DNA of 13,547 bases from CAYJPV01 sp964396055 (GTDB taxonomy: Bacteria; Acidobacteriota; Vicinamibacteria; Vicinamibacterales; JAKQTR01), in NCBI GenBank assembly GCA_964396055.1, contig CAYNDV010000127.1, positions 1 through 13,547 of the forward strand. Direction: 5' to 3'. The notes beneath the pieces are model-generated. The model had not been told where the DNA came from, made no database searches, and saw nothing but the letters and a program-made list of their open reading frames with translations. Below, piece by piece: positions 5,103 through 13,513 of this stretch; position 1 is the first letter of the stretch; the number at the start of each line of letters is the position of its first letter. The translations under genes were made by a program, and so were the position numbers.

Positions 5103-5391
5103 GCCCGCGGCCAGGGACTGGATCTACGACACACGGGCGCGCTCGCGAGAGCCTGAAGCTCCAACCGCGGGTCAGGTCGCGTGGAGGCCGAACCCGCCGC
5201 TGGCGAGACAGACTGCACCGTCCGATGCCGCGCGGAACAGGGTCGCCTCCGGCAAGCGCCTCGCGGCGTTCTGCCACTGGCACGACCGCCAGAGCCTTCC
5301 GCTTGCCATCGGGGTTGCGCAGCACCAGCAGGTGTATCATCACTCGTGTCACACGACTCGGGAGTCCACGACTGACGACAGGAGCGTAACG
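5103..5391. other. Intergenic stretch between higBA and the sulfatase gene, no gene recognised
   Basis: Open frames cross this region on both strands, including an upstream extension of the sulfatase frame to 5050, but none has recognisable protein features. The sulfatase signal peptide fixes its start at 5392. The only functional element I see is AGGAG at 5380-5384, the sulfatase ribosome site. This stretch is the boundary between the accessory island and the glycan-degradation genes. Confidence 0.5.
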
Positions 5392-7845
5392 ATGACACTC
5401 AAGAAATGGCTGGCTGCCGCGGCAGCCGTCGCACTGTGCGTATCAGCGGCCTGTTCCGGGCCGAAGCCGGACGCGCCGGCCCCGGCGGCCGCCGGGACGG
5501 CCGCGATCGACCGCACGGTGCTGCCGCTCGCCGAGCCAGACTACCCGCGCGAAACGGAACTGGACGCCCGAAAGGCGACGCCGCCGGCGCGCTTCGAGGT
5601 CAAGGCTCCCAAGGACGCGCCGAACGTCCTCATCGTCCTCGTCGACGACATGGGATTCGGCGTGCCGAGTGCCTTCGGCGGCCCCGTGCACATGCCGACC
5701 GCCGAGCGGCTGGCGCAGCAGGGGCTGCGCTACAACCAGTTCCACACGACTGCGGTCTGCTCGCCGACGCGGACGGCGCTGCTCAGCGGCCGCAACCACC
5801 ACATGAACAACATGGGGGGGATCACCGAGACGGCCACGGCGTTTCCAGGCAACACAGGGCAGCGCCCGAACAATGTGGCGCCGCTCGCCGAGATGCTGCG
5901 GCTGAACGGCTACAGCACGGGCTTCTTCGGCAAGAACCACGAGACGGCGCCCTGGGAGGTCAGCCCCTCCGGCCCGACCGATCGTTGGCCGACCCGGTCC
6001 GGGTTCGACGAGTTCTACGGCTTCTTCGGCGGCGAGACCAACCAGTGGGCGCCGTACCTCTACCACGGCGTGAACCCGGTGGAGATCCCGAGGGACCCGA
6101 ACTACAACTTCATGACCGACATGACGGACAAGGCGATCGCCTGGATGCAGTTCCAGAAGGCGCTGACGCCGGACAAGCCGTTCTTCATGTACTTCGCGCC
6201 GGGCGCCACGCACGCGCCGCACCACGTGCCGAAGGAGTGGATCGCCAAGTACAAGGGCAAGTTCGACGCGGGCTGGGACGCGCTGCGCGAGGCGACGCTG
6301 GCCCGGCAGATCAAGCTGGGCGTGGTGCCCGCCGGGACCAAGCTGGCGGCCAAGCCCGAGGCGATCAAGGACTGGGCCGCGTTGTCGGCCGACGAGAAGA
6401 AACTCTTTGCGCGCCAGATGGAAGTCTACGCCGGCTTCGGCGAGTACGCCGACGCCGAGATCGGCCGGCTCATCGACGCGATCGGTGACACGGGCCAGCT
6501 CGACAACACGCTCGTCTTCTACATCCTCGGCGACAACGGCACCAGCGCCGAGGGCGGCGCAAACGGCATGTTCAGCGAGATGACGTACTTCAACGGCGTG
6601 CAGGAAACCGTGGCCGACATGCTCAAGAAGTACGACGAATGGGGCGGGCCGACGACGTATCCGCACATGGCCGCGGGCTGGGCGGTGGCGGGTGACTCGC
6701 CGTTCATGTGGACCAAGCAGGTGGCGTCGAACTTCGGCGGGACACGCAACGGCATGGTCGTCTACTGGCCGAAGCGCATCACGGCAAAGGGCGGAGTGCG
6801 CTCGCAGTTCCACCACGTCATCGACGTGGCGCCGACGGTGCTGGAGGCCGCCACCCTCCCCGAGCCGAAGAGCGTGAACGGCACCGTGCAGGCGCCCATC
6901 GAGGGCGTGAGCATGATGTACACGTTCGACGCGCCCACGGCGGAGGGACGCCACAAGGTGCAGTACTTCGAGGTGTTCGCCAACCGCGGCATCTATGCCG
7001 ACGGGTGGTTTGCCGGCACGGTGCACAAGGCGCCGTGGGAACCGAAGCCCCGCCGGCCGCTGGCCGAGGACATCTGGGAACTCTACGACACCCGCGCCGA
7101 CTTCAGCCTGTCCACCGATCTTGCGGCCCAGAACCCGGCGAAGCTGAAGGAGATGCAGGACCTGTTCATGAAGGAGGCCGTGAAGTACCGCGTCCTGCCC
7201 ATCGACGACCGGTCCATCGAACGCGTCAACGCGAAGCTGGCTGGCCGGCCCGATCTCATGGGCGATCGCACGTCGCTCACGCTGCGCGCCGGCATGAAGG
7301 GGATGTCGGAGAACGTGTTCATCAACGTGAAGAACCGTGCCCTGACGATCACCGCCGACGTGGAGAGCCCGGCGGGTGGCGCCAATGGCGTGATCCTCGC
7401 GCAGGGCGGCCGCTTCGGCGGCTGGAGCCTGTGGGTCAAGAACGGCAGACCGGTGTACAGCTACAACTTCATCGGCCTGGAGCGCTTCACCGTGGCCTCT
7501 CCCCAGGCGATCCCTGCCGGCAAGTCGACCATCCGACTCGAGTTCGCCTACGACGGGGGAGGCCTGGGCAAGGGCGGCCTGGCGACGATCTACGTGAACG
7601 ACAAGAAGGTCGCCGAGGGACGCATCGAACGGACACAGCCCATGATTTTCTCCGCGGACGAAACGGCGGACGTGGGCGAGGACGATGCGACGCCGGTCAC
7701 GGATGACTACAAGGCGTACGACAACAAGTTCACCGGCAGGATCCTGAAGGTCGTGGTGGACGTGAAGGAACTCGGGGTCGGCGTGAAGGCCGAGGCGGCG
7801 AAGGCTGAGGCAGAAACAGCCGCCAAGAAGGAGCTCGCCAAGTAG
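5392..7845 (+). CDS. Arylsulfatase-type sulfatase, lipoprotein
   Basis: 817 aa, starting at the ATG at 5392 with AGGAG 7 nt upstream; the longer open frame to 5050 is not a signal sequence. The N-terminus is a lipoprotein signal with Cys at residue 21 (SAAC). The S1 sulfatase core shows VDDMGFG with metal ligands Asp85/Asp86, the CSPTR signature at Cys123 (oxidised to formylglycine by a maturase in this class), GRNHH just after, GKNHE, and DNG at 381-383. After about residue 600 a beta-rich region (AQGGRFGGWSLWV, YVNDKKVAEGRIE) looks like a jelly-roll/LamG-type module, then an Ala/Lys/Glu-rich tail. It hydrolyses sulfate esters; the substrate is not known. Neighbouring GH16 and DUF1080 genes suggest a sulfated polysaccharide, though similar enzymes act on aryl or alkyl sulfates. 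Confidence 0.93.
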   Translation: MTLKKWLAAAAAVALCVSAACSGPKPDAPAPAAAGTAAIDRTVLPLAEPDYPRETELDARKATPPARFEVKAPKDAPNVLIVLVDDMGFGVPSAFGGPVHMPTAERLAQQGLRYNQFHTTAVCSPTRTALLSGRNHHMNNMGGITETATAFPGNTGQRPNNVAPLAEMLRLNGYSTGFFGKNHETAPWEVSPSGPTDRWPTRSGFDEFYGFFGGETNQWAPYLYHGVNPVEIPRDPNYNFMTDMTDKAIAWMQFQKALTPDKPFFMYFAPGATHAPHHVPKEWIAKYKGKFDAGWDALREATLARQIKLGVVPAGTKLAAKPEAIKDWAALSADEKKLFARQMEVYAGFGEYADAEIGRLIDAIGDTGQLDNTLVFYILGDNGTSAEGGANGMFSEMTYFNGVQETVADMLKKYDEWGGPTTYPHMAAGWAVAGDSPFMWTKQVASNFGGTRNGMVVYWPKRITAKGGVRSQFHHVIDVAPTVLEAATLPEPKSVNGTVQAPIEGVSMMYTFDAPTAEGRHKVQYFEVFANRGIYADGWFAGTVHKAPWEPKPRRPLAEDIWELYDTRADFSLSTDLAAQNPAKLKEMQDLFMKEAVKYRVLPIDDRSIERVNAKLAGRPDLMGDRTSLTLRAGMKGMSENVFINVKNRALTITADVESPAGGANGVILAQGGRFGGWSLWVKNGRPVYSYNFIGLERFTVASPQAIPAGKSTIRLEFAYDGGGLGKGGLATIYVNDKKVAEGRIERTQPMIFSADETADVGEDDATPVTDDYKAYDNKFTGRILKVVVDVKELGVGVKAEAAKAEAETAAKKELAK

Positions 7846-7848
7846 CGT

Positions 7849-7925
7849 ATACGAAGAGTCCGCGCCGCCGCGATCGTGCTGTGTCTGCTGCTCGTCGCAG
7901 CACCCGCGGCGGCGCAGGATCTCGA
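7849..7925 (+). pseudogene. Signal-peptide remnant of a lost secreted protein
   Basis: Four bases after the sulfatase stop, one frame reads ATA-RRVRAAAIVLCLLLV-AAPAAAQDLDP: a basic start, hydrophobic core and AAA-Q cleavage site, i.e. a complete signal peptide. The expected start codon is ATA at 7849 (ATG to ATA), and no plausible mature domain follows. A GTG at 7876 inside the hydrophobic core is a poor start. The rest of 7926-8019 shows nothing recognisable. Confidence 0.45.
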
Positions 7926-8029
7926 TCCTGGGCGACGGCCATCGAGTGGTCGGTGTTCAACCATTGGGCGACCTGGCGCACTCGGTCCTGCCGGCGGAGC
8001 ACGACTCTTCAGCGCACGCAGGAGACAAC

Positions 8030-8712
8030 ATGGCATTCAATCGGAGCAGCGCTGTTCGGGTTGTGGCCTGGGCGACCACCCTGTCGTTGGGCGTGACCGC
8101 TGCGTGGGCCCAGGACCCGCAGCCTGCCGGAGCCCCCGCGCAGAACCAGAGCGCCGAGCTGGCGAAGAAGCTCTCCAACCCCATCGCTGACCTCGTGAGC
8201 GTTCCGCTTCAGTTCAACTGGGCGCAGGGCGTCGGCCCGGACGATGCCTCGCGCTTCATTCTCAACATCCAGCCGGTCATGCCGTTCTCGCTGAGCAAGG
8301 ACTGGAACATGATCACCCGGGTGATCGTGCCGTTCATCGGCCAGCCAAGCCTGGCGGCAGGCGGTTCGCCCGCCTCCGGCATCGGTGACATCTTGACCTC
8401 GTTCTTCTTCTCGCCCACCGGCGGGAAGATCACGTGGGGCATCGGTCCAGTCATCAGTCTTCCATCCACGTCCGAGCCGACGCTCGGCTCGGGGAAATGG
8501 GCGGCCGGCCCGACCGCCGTCGTGCTGAAACAGGCCGGCCCGTGGACCGTCGGCGCGCTGTGGAACCAGGTGTGGTCGTTCTCCGGGAGACAGGACCGCG
8601 AGGACGTCAGCCAGATCAGGTCGGCGTGGGCTTCTACGCGGCCGGCCCCGATGGCGGGCCGAGTTGGCAGTTGCGATCCGTCATCGTGATCCTGCTTCCG
8701 CGCCGACAGTAG
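8030..8712 (+). pseudogene. Outer-membrane transporter/MetA-like ("neuromedin U"-annotated) gene with internal deletion
   Basis: The start at 8030 has AGGAGA upstream and a signal peptide ending AAWA-QDP. The N-terminal two thirds match the beta-rich outer-membrane family often annotated as transporter, neuromedin U or phenol-degradation MetA: ELAKKLSNPIADLVSVPLQFN, then NIQPVMPFSLSKDWNMITRV, GIGDILTSFFFSP and AAGPTAVVLKQ. After WSFSGRQDREDVSQ the frame goes out and stops at 8689. In another frame the normal C-terminus appears (VGVGFYAAGPDGGPSW, then LRSVIVILLPRR) and ends at 8712. Members normally have about 60-80 more residues between these parts, so an out-of-frame internal deletion near 8615-8630 has removed several strands. 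A functional barrel is unlikely. Such genes often sit beside sulfatases. Confidence 0.8.
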
Positions 8713-8800
8713 CCGGCGACATCGGCCTCGTCGTGATTCGAGCCGCCGCACGGTCGTCGAAAATGCCATAAGTCCGGGACCGGCGCACGGAGAGATCACC

Positions 8801-9526
8801 ATGTCGAAGCACGCGATCGTCGCACTCTGCCTGCTGGCCGTCGTGGCCCAGGCCGCCGGGACGGCCGGCCAGGCCGCGGACCAGGCCGTGACGCCCGACC
8901 GCCCGATCAGCCTCTGGAACGGCAAGGATCTGTCCAACTGGGACGCGGACGTGCCGAAGCGCGATGCCGACCCGTCGCTGCCCGACAGCTTCGTGGTGCG
9001 CGGCGGCATGCTCGTGAGCCGCGGCAAGCCCGAGGGCCACCTCATCACGAAGCCGGCGTACCGCGACTACCGCCTGGTCGCCGAGTACCGGTTTCCCGGC
9101 GCCGGCGGCAACTGCGGCCTGCTGATCCACGCCTCGACGCCGCGCGCCCTCTACAAGATGTTCCCGAAATCGATCGAGGTGCAGATGCAGAGCGGGAACG
9201 CCGGCGACTTCTGGTGCATCCAGGAAGACATCGCGGTGCCCGACATGGAGACCCGCCGGCCGCGCAAGCCCACCGAGAAATGGGGCGGGGCCGAGGGAGA
9301 CGCGCGGCGCATCCTGAATCTCACCGATGACTCGGAGAAGCCACTCGGCGAGTGGAACACCATGGTCATCGAGGCCCGGGGCGACACCCTGACGGTCTGG
9401 GTGAATGGCACGCTCGTCAATCGCGGCCACGGGGCCACCGCCACGCAGGGCCGCATCGCGGTGCAGGCCGAAGGGACCGAGGTGGAGTTCCGGAAGATCG
9501 AGATCGGGCCGCTCGCCAGGCAGTGA
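8801..9526 (+). CDS. Secreted DUF1080 protein (3-keto-disaccharide hydrolase-like)
   Basis: 241 aa with a cleavable signal peptide (hydrophobic core LCLLAVVAQAAGTAG) and GGAGAG 6 nt before the ATG. The mature part is one concanavalin-like jelly roll: SLWNGKDLSNWD at the start, YRDYRLVAEYRFPG, NCGLLIHAS, SIEVQMQSGNAGDFWCI, GEWNTMVIEARGDTLTVWVNG, and GRIAVQAEGTEVEFRKIEI at the end. All are hallmarks of DUF1080. Some family members hydrolyse 3-keto-glycosides; many are uncharacterised. It probably acts in the periplasm on oligosaccharides. It is followed 6 bp later by the convergent GH16 gene, which supports a shared glycan role. Confidence 0.92.
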   Translation: MSKHAIVALCLLAVVAQAAGTAGQAADQAVTPDRPISLWNGKDLSNWDADVPKRDADPSLPDSFVVRGGMLVSRGKPEGHLITKPAYRDYRLVAEYRFPGAGGNCGLLIHASTPRALYKMFPKSIEVQMQSGNAGDFWCIQEDIAVPDMETRRPRKPTEKWGGAEGDARRILNLTDDSEKPLGEWNTMVIEARGDTLTVWVNGTLVNRGHGATATQGRIAVQAEGTEVEFRKIEIGPLARQ

Positions 9527-9535
9527 GCGCGCTCA
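9524..9535. repeat. 12-bp perfect palindrome formed by two convergent stop codons
   Basis: TGAGCGCGCTCA: its first three bases are the DUF1080 stop and its last three, read on the minus strand, the GH16 stop. It has no loop and no T tract, so it is a weak terminator candidate at best. Confidence 0.6.
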
Positions 9536-10429
9536 GCGATCGACTGCCTGCGCCACGATCCCGATCGGTCCCCCGGCCAACGGCTGCTCCGTCCGCTGCC
9601 ACGTGCGCACGTAATCGACGAGGAACGTGCTCGGCAGGTCGTTCGGGTCGGGCAGCCCGCCCCAGGCTTCCATGATCTCGGAGTCGAACATCATGTGGAG
9701 CGGGTTCGTGTGGAACTCGTTCCTGATCGACCATCGCTCGACACCGTCGACGTACCACTGAATCCGCTCCGGGGTCCACAACAGCCCGAACACGTGGTAC
9801 GCATCGGTGAAGTTGTGCGGTGCCACCCACTGGGACCCCGTGCTCTGGAGGTTCACCCTCACGAGGGTCTCGACGTACGGCGTCTCCTGGCGGTGTACCG
9901 TCATGAACAGCGTGTTGGCGTACCGGGGGTGCTTGCCGAAGATCTCGAAGACGTCGATTTCCTCTGTGAACGAGCCGGGCTTGTACTTCTTGTCCGCGTC
10001 GAGCGGATCGTAGAACCAGAACGCGCTGGTCGCCGCGGAAGGCATCGCCTGGCATCGAACCTCGAAGTAGCCGTACCGCACGCGTTTCCGGCTCTTGACG
10101 ATGGCCGTGGCGAACGAATGGTAGCCCCGGGCGGCGTTCTCCACGGTTGCCATGGCCGGCGGCATCCTCGAGGCCGTGAGCTGCAGCAGACCATCCTTCA
10201 CCGCGACGTTGTCGCGGCTGAACAGGCCTGGTTTCCGGCCGATGAAGGTGGTGGGGTTGAAGTCCCACCACTTCTCCCCGTCGAGCCGGTTTCCGTCGAA
10301 CTCGTCGCTGAAGTCGGGGACGAACGTCCACCCGTCTCCAAGCGGGCACGCCGGCGGCGGCTGCTGCGCGGTCGTCGATGGAACCGTCAGAGCCACGACC
10401 AGGAGCGACGCCAGCAGCCACGGTTTCAT
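9533..10429 (-). CDS. Secreted GH16 family glycoside hydrolase
   Basis: 298 aa, signal peptide ending at about TTA-QQ, with GGAGG 7 nt before the ATG at 10429. The catalytic ExDxxE motif is visible as Glu157, Asp159 and Glu162 (EEIDVFEIFG): the Glu pair are nucleophile and acid/base in this retaining family. Other GH16 marks are FSDEFDGNRLDGEKW near the start, RYGYFEVRCQAMPS, and AYHVFGLLWTPERIQWYVDG. The ExDxxE form, with an extra residue, is shared by agarases, porphyranases, kappa-carrageenases and laminarinases, as opposed to lichenases. An agar/carrageenan-type substrate would match the nearby sulfatase, but specificity is inference. It is convergent with the DUF1080 gene. Confidence 0.93.
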   Translation of the reverse strand: MKPWLLASLLVVALTVPSTTAQQPPPACPLGDGWTFVPDFSDEFDGNRLDGEKWWDFNPTTFIGRKPGLFSRDNVAVKDGLLQLTASRMPPAMATVENAARGYHSFATAIVKSRKRVRYGYFEVRCQAMPSAATSAFWFYDPLDADKKYKPGSFTEEIDVFEIFGKHPRYANTLFMTVHRQETPYVETLVRVNLQSTGSQWVAPHNFTDAYHVFGLLWTPERIQWYVDGVERWSIRNEFHTNPLHMMFDSEIMEAWGGLPDPNDLPSTFLVDYVRTWQRTEQPLAGGPIGIVAQAVDR

Positions 10430-10678
10430 GCCATGCCTCCAGGGTGACGACCCTCGATCACGCCTCTCCCGCCGCGGAGCCTCCTGGTCGGCCCACGGCG
10501 CGGACGCGGGAAGAGCCAGGTGCCGACGGTGACGAGGCTGATTATGGACGTGCCTGCCGATCTGTCAACCGGCCCCTCCCGCACGCGCCTCTGCGCCGCA
10601 CGCCCCGTGGCGTGAGCCGCGCGTCCGCCACACGGCCGCGCGCCGGATGGGTTAGGATCGGCGCCGGAGGACCGCAAG

Positions 10679-11200
10679 ATGATCCGTCGCCCGTTCATCG
10701 TCGTCATCCTATGTCTCGCGTTCGCCGGCCTCGTCGCGTGCTCCACACCTGCCCCGACATCAGACGGCGCCGCTCAAGCCGGTTCGGCGGCCCCGGCCTC
10801 GACGCCGGCGGCCCCGCAGGCCGGCAAGCCCATCCCGCATGCCTGCAACTTGCTGACACCGAAGGACGCGGAGGCCGTGCTCGGTCCCGGGGCGCGGCTC
10901 GTTCGCGACAGCGACACCACGTGTGACCTGGCGACGGCGAGCGCCCTCGGACCGACGGTCTCCATCAAGATCGAGGAACTGTCCGACACCTGGGACGGCG
11001 GCGACTTCATGATCTCGATGGACAAGACCGCGCAGAAGCTGCCGGAGATCGGCGACGGCGGTTACAGCTACATGGATGGCTCGATCGTCTTCAAGAAGGG
11101 CAACGCCGAGGTCAGCGTGATCACCTCCAACTACAAGGGGGCGCTCTCGAAGCTCGACGCCGCGAAGCTCATCGCCACCAGGGTGGCGGCGGCGATGTAG
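10679..11200 (+). CDS. DUF3558-like lipoprotein
   Basis: 173 aa with a lipoprotein signal: hydrophobic stretch FIVVILCLAFAGLVAC with Cys21 in the lipobox LVAC, then a Ser/Ala/Pro-rich linker (to about residue 50). The globular part begins HACNLLTPKDAEAVLG and has a second Cys in DTTCDL, suggesting a disulfide; it continues into VSIKIEEL and ends with a helix DAAKLIATRVAAAM. The arrangement C-LLT--DA--VLG ... C resembles DUF3558-type lipoproteins of unknown function. GGAGG lies 8 nt before the start. It is divergent from the GH16 gene, with about 250 bp between; that gap shows no gene. Confidence 0.75.
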   Translation: MIRRPFIVVILCLAFAGLVACSTPAPTSDGAAQAGSAAPASTPAAPQAGKPIPHACNLLTPKDAEAVLGPGARLVRDSDTTCDLATASALGPTVSIKIEELSDTWDGGDFMISMDKTAQKLPEIGDGGYSYMDGSIVFKKGNAEVSVITSNYKGALSKLDAAKLIATRVAAAM

Positions 11201-11302
11201 CGCCTGCCGCGGGCGCCATGCGGGGCGCCTGCCACCCGGGTCCGCTCCGGCGGCCAGGGATCCCTGCCGTCCATCCGCGCGTCACAGAAGCGGGGATCAG
11301 CC

Positions 11303-12037
11303 ATGACACAGGCATTCGTGGTGGTTGGCGCGACTGGCGGCATCGGGGAGGCCCTCTCCCGTCGCCTGGCCAGGCGCGGGGCACGGATCCTGATGGCGGG
11401 CCGCGACCCCGGGAAGCTCGCGCGGCTGGCCGGGGACATCGGTGGCGAGACCGTGGCCCTGGACGCGACCGAGCCCGACCAGGTCGAGGCTTGCCTGCGC
11501 CGCGCGGCCGAGGCGTTCGGCCGGCTCGATGGCGTGGCGAACTGCGTCGGATCGCTGCTGCTCAAGCCCGCCCACGCGATTACCGCGCAGGAGTGGCAGG
11601 CGATGCTGGCGACGAACCTGGGCTCCGCTTTCTCCGTCGTGCGGGCCGCCGGCCTGGTCATGGCCCCGCAGGGCGGCTCGGTGGTCCTGGTGTCTTCAGC
11701 CGCCGCCAGAATCGGCCTCGCCAACCACGAGGCGATCGCCGCCGCCAAGGCCGGCATCGAGGGGCTGGCGCTCTCGGCGGCCGCAACGTACGCGCCGACG
11801 GGCATCCGCGTGAACTGCGTGGCCCCGGGCCTGACGCGCACGCCGCTCACCGCGCGATTGTGGCAGCAGGAAACGACGGCGAAGGCCTCGGCGGCGCTCC
11901 ATGCCCTGGGCCGCCTCGGCGCGCCAGAGGAAGTGGCGTCCGCCATCGACTGGCTGCTCGACGCCGAGCAGTCCTGGGTGACCGGACAGGTCCTCGGGGT
12001 GGACGGCGGCCTGTCGCGGGTGCGGTCCAGAACCTGA
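11303..12037 (+). CDS. Short-chain dehydrogenase/reductase family protein, atypical active site
   Basis: 244 aa Rossmann-fold protein. The cofactor motif GATGGIG is at the N-terminus, followed by GRDPGKL (the basic residue suggests NADP(H)), a DAT element after beta 3, NCVG in place of NNAG, and Ser131/Ser132 of the catalytic strand. The YxxxK motif is not conserved: Lys149 is present but the position four before is Ile145 (HEAIAAAK), so the usual catalytic Tyr is missing. His142 or another residue could substitute, or the protein may bind rather than reduce a substrate. The C-terminal GQVLGVDGGLS closes the fold. The substrate is unknown. It stands alone on this strand with a weak GGGGAT ribosome site. 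Confidence 0.9.
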   Translation: MTQAFVVVGATGGIGEALSRRLARRGARILMAGRDPGKLARLAGDIGGETVALDATEPDQVEACLRRAAEAFGRLDGVANCVGSLLLKPAHAITAQEWQAMLATNLGSAFSVVRAAGLVMAPQGGSVVLVSSAAARIGLANHEAIAAAKAGIEGLALSAAATYAPTGIRVNCVAPGLTRTPLTARLWQQETTAKASAALHALGRLGAPEEVASAIDWLLDAEQSWVTGQVLGVDGGLSRVRSRT

Positions 12038-12120
12038 ACGCGGCTCGACCTCGGCGGCCACCGGTTCGCGATGCCGCCCGGCGTGCACGACGAGGCCCGC
12101 GAAGACGTCCCCCGCCCGGT

Positions 12121-12126
12121 TACAAT
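12121..12126 (+). promoter_or_regulatory. -10-like TACAAT before the MarC-family gene
   Basis: TACAAT ends 8 nt before the ATG at 12135, so transcription would begin at or next to the start codon. There is no ribosome binding site between them. No clear -35. Confidence 0.45.
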
Positions 12127-12134
12127 GGGACGCC

Positions 12135-12722
12135 ATGAGCCTCTGGAACGCCGCCATCCTGCTGTTCCTCGTGCTCGATCCCTTCGGGAACATCCCGTTC
12201 TTCCTGGCGGGGCTGAAGGACGTGGCGCCGGAACGGCACCACCGCGTGGTGGCGCGGGAACTGCTGGTGGCCCTGGCGATTCTGGTGGTCTTCCTGCTGG
12301 CAGGCCCGGGCCTCCTCAAGCTGCTCGGCATCACGGGGCCGTCGCTGACGGTCGGCGGCGGCGTCATCCTGTTCCTCATCGCCCTGCGCATGGTGCTGCC
12401 GTCGGGCACGCACGGTGAGACGATGCCCGCCGGCGAACCGTTCATCGTGCCGCTCGCCATCCCGTACGTGGCGGGCCCGTCGGCGCTGGCTTCCGTCCTC
12501 TTCATCTCGAGCCGCGAACCGTCGCGCTGGCCCGAGTGGCTCCTGGCGGTCTGCCTGGCCTGGAGCGCGACGGCCCTCATCCTCGTAGCCGCCAGCCGCC
12601 TGCGTCACCTCATCGGCGACCGCGGGCTCGTGGCCATGGAGCGGCTCATGGGGATGATCCTCGTGGCCATGTCGGTGCAGATGATCCTCACGGGCATCAC
12701 CCAGTTCCGGGCGGAACCGTAG
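12135..12722 (+). CDS. MarC/YhgN-family integral membrane protein
   Basis: 195 aa, normal for the family. Six hydrophobic segments can be picked out, starting with AAILLFLVLDPFGNIPFFLAG, which carries the family signature LDPFGNIP. Further marks are ELLVALAILVVFLLAGPGLLKLLGI, GGGVILFLIALRM, PLAIPYVAGPSALASVL (PLAIP-AGP), and the final GMILVAMSVQMILTGI. The protein sits in the inner membrane. Despite the name it is not an established antibiotic pump; its function is unknown. The gene is probably transcribed alone from a TACAAT box just upstream, and the NlpC/P60 gene follows after about 50 bp. Confidence 0.93.
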   Translation: MSLWNAAILLFLVLDPFGNIPFFLAGLKDVAPERHHRVVARELLVALAILVVFLLAGPGLLKLLGITGPSLTVGGGVILFLIALRMVLPSGTHGETMPAGEPFIVPLAIPYVAGPSALASVLFISSREPSRWPEWLLAVCLAWSATALILVAASRLRHLIGDRGLVAMERLMGMILVAMSVQMILTGITQFRAEP

Positions 12723-12774
12723 CGCACCCGCAACCGCTGTTCTGTCGGGGCAGAGACGCCGATACGCCGGTAGA

Positions 12775-13314
12775 GTGACGAGGCCACCGCGCGCCGTCGT
12801 GTGTCTCGTGCTGGCTGCCGCCTGTGCGTCGGCCTGCGCGTCCAGCACGCCCCGCGTCCGTGTGCGTCCACCCGCCACCGCGGGGACGGGTGACGTGCCA
12901 CGGCCGGCTGTGCCGGGCACCGCAGCCGGCACGGCGGTGGCCCGTACCGCCGAGACGCTGCTGGGCACCCCTTATCGCGAGGGCGGCGCGCGACCGGACG
13001 GGTTCGACTGCAGCGGCCTCGTCGCGTACGTCCTGGCGCGCCACGGCCTGACCGTGCCCCGCGACGTGAGGCGCCAGTCGGCGGCGGGAACCCCGGTGGG
13101 GCGCGATGCCGTCGCACCGGGCGACCTGGTGTTCTTCGCCACCACAGGTTCCGGTCCCACCCACGTTGGCATCGCGCTCGACGGCCGCCGGTTCGTCCAC
13201 GCACCCAAGAGCGGCGACGTGGTCCGGGTCGATTCGCTGTGGGCCGCTTACTGGGCGGCGCGGTTCGTGACGGCGCGGCGCCTGTCGGGGCCGGTCCCGG
13301 GCGCGCCGCGGTGA
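12775..13314 (+). CDS. NlpC/P60 family cysteine peptidase, putative lipoprotein
   Basis: 179 aa from a GTG. The N-terminus (AVVCLVLAAACASACASS) is a lipoprotein-like signal; several Cys make the exact acylation site uncertain. After a Pro/Ala-rich linker the NlpC/P60 domain begins at about residue 57 (ARTAETLLGTPYREGGARPDG). The catalytic triad is visible: Cys79 in FDCSGLV, His130 in THVGIAL and His142 in FVHAP. It should cleave peptidoglycan stem peptides (D-Glu to diaminopimelate type bonds) in the periplasm. There is no SH3 domain, so this is a short form. It lies 52 bp after the MarC-type gene; shared transcription is possible but not shown. Confidence 0.92.
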   Translation: MTRPPRAVVCLVLAAACASACASSTPRVRVRPPATAGTGDVPRPAVPGTAAGTAVARTAETLLGTPYREGGARPDGFDCSGLVAYVLARHGLTVPRDVRRQSAAGTPVGRDAVAPGDLVFFATTGSGPTHVGIALDGRRFVHAPKSGDVVRVDSLWAAYWAARFVTARRLSGPVPGAPR

Positions 13315-13513
13315 TCGCCCGCCAGGGGACGTGCGGCGGCCTGTGCCTGGCGCGAGGGGCATGGCGCGAGCATCTCAGGCGGTGTGTCTTGACGTTCCGC
13401 ACCATCGAAGAGGCGCAGCCGCCCGGGAGGGAAACGGACGCGGATCAGCGCACCAACCGGGCCACAGAATCGCCGCGACACGCGAGGCCGCAGTGAGCTA
13501 CGCTTGTCGCGCC
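13315..13513. other. Intergenic stretch, no gene recognised
   Basis: Open frames exist, as expected at high GC, but none has a recognisable motif. Near the right end TACGCT (13499-13504) lies 9 nt before the last start codon of the window and is a weak -10 candidate. Confidence 0.4.

Noticed and set aside
5083..5352. Minus-strand 89-codon frame upstream of higB
   Set aside because: Its first third looks protein-like, but nothing is recognisable and it runs through the higBA promoter/operator; not supported.
5050..5391. Upstream extension of the sulfatase frame
   Set aside because: The ATG at 5392 has AGGAG upstream and begins a proper lipoprotein signal; the extension lies over the higBA control region.
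5443..7026. Long minus-strand open frame (527 codons) within the sulfatase
   Set aside because: Arg/His/Val-rich shadow typical of high-GC DNA opposite a clear sulfatase.
8209..9430. Minus-strand open frames opposite the outer-membrane pseudogene and DUF1080
   Set aside because: No motif or signal; the plus strand carries recognisable families.
11201..11302. GC-rich inverted pieces (GGCGCC repeats) as a terminator after the lipoprotein gene
   Set aside because: The pairing is patchy and no T tract follows; such matches are expected by chance at this GC content.
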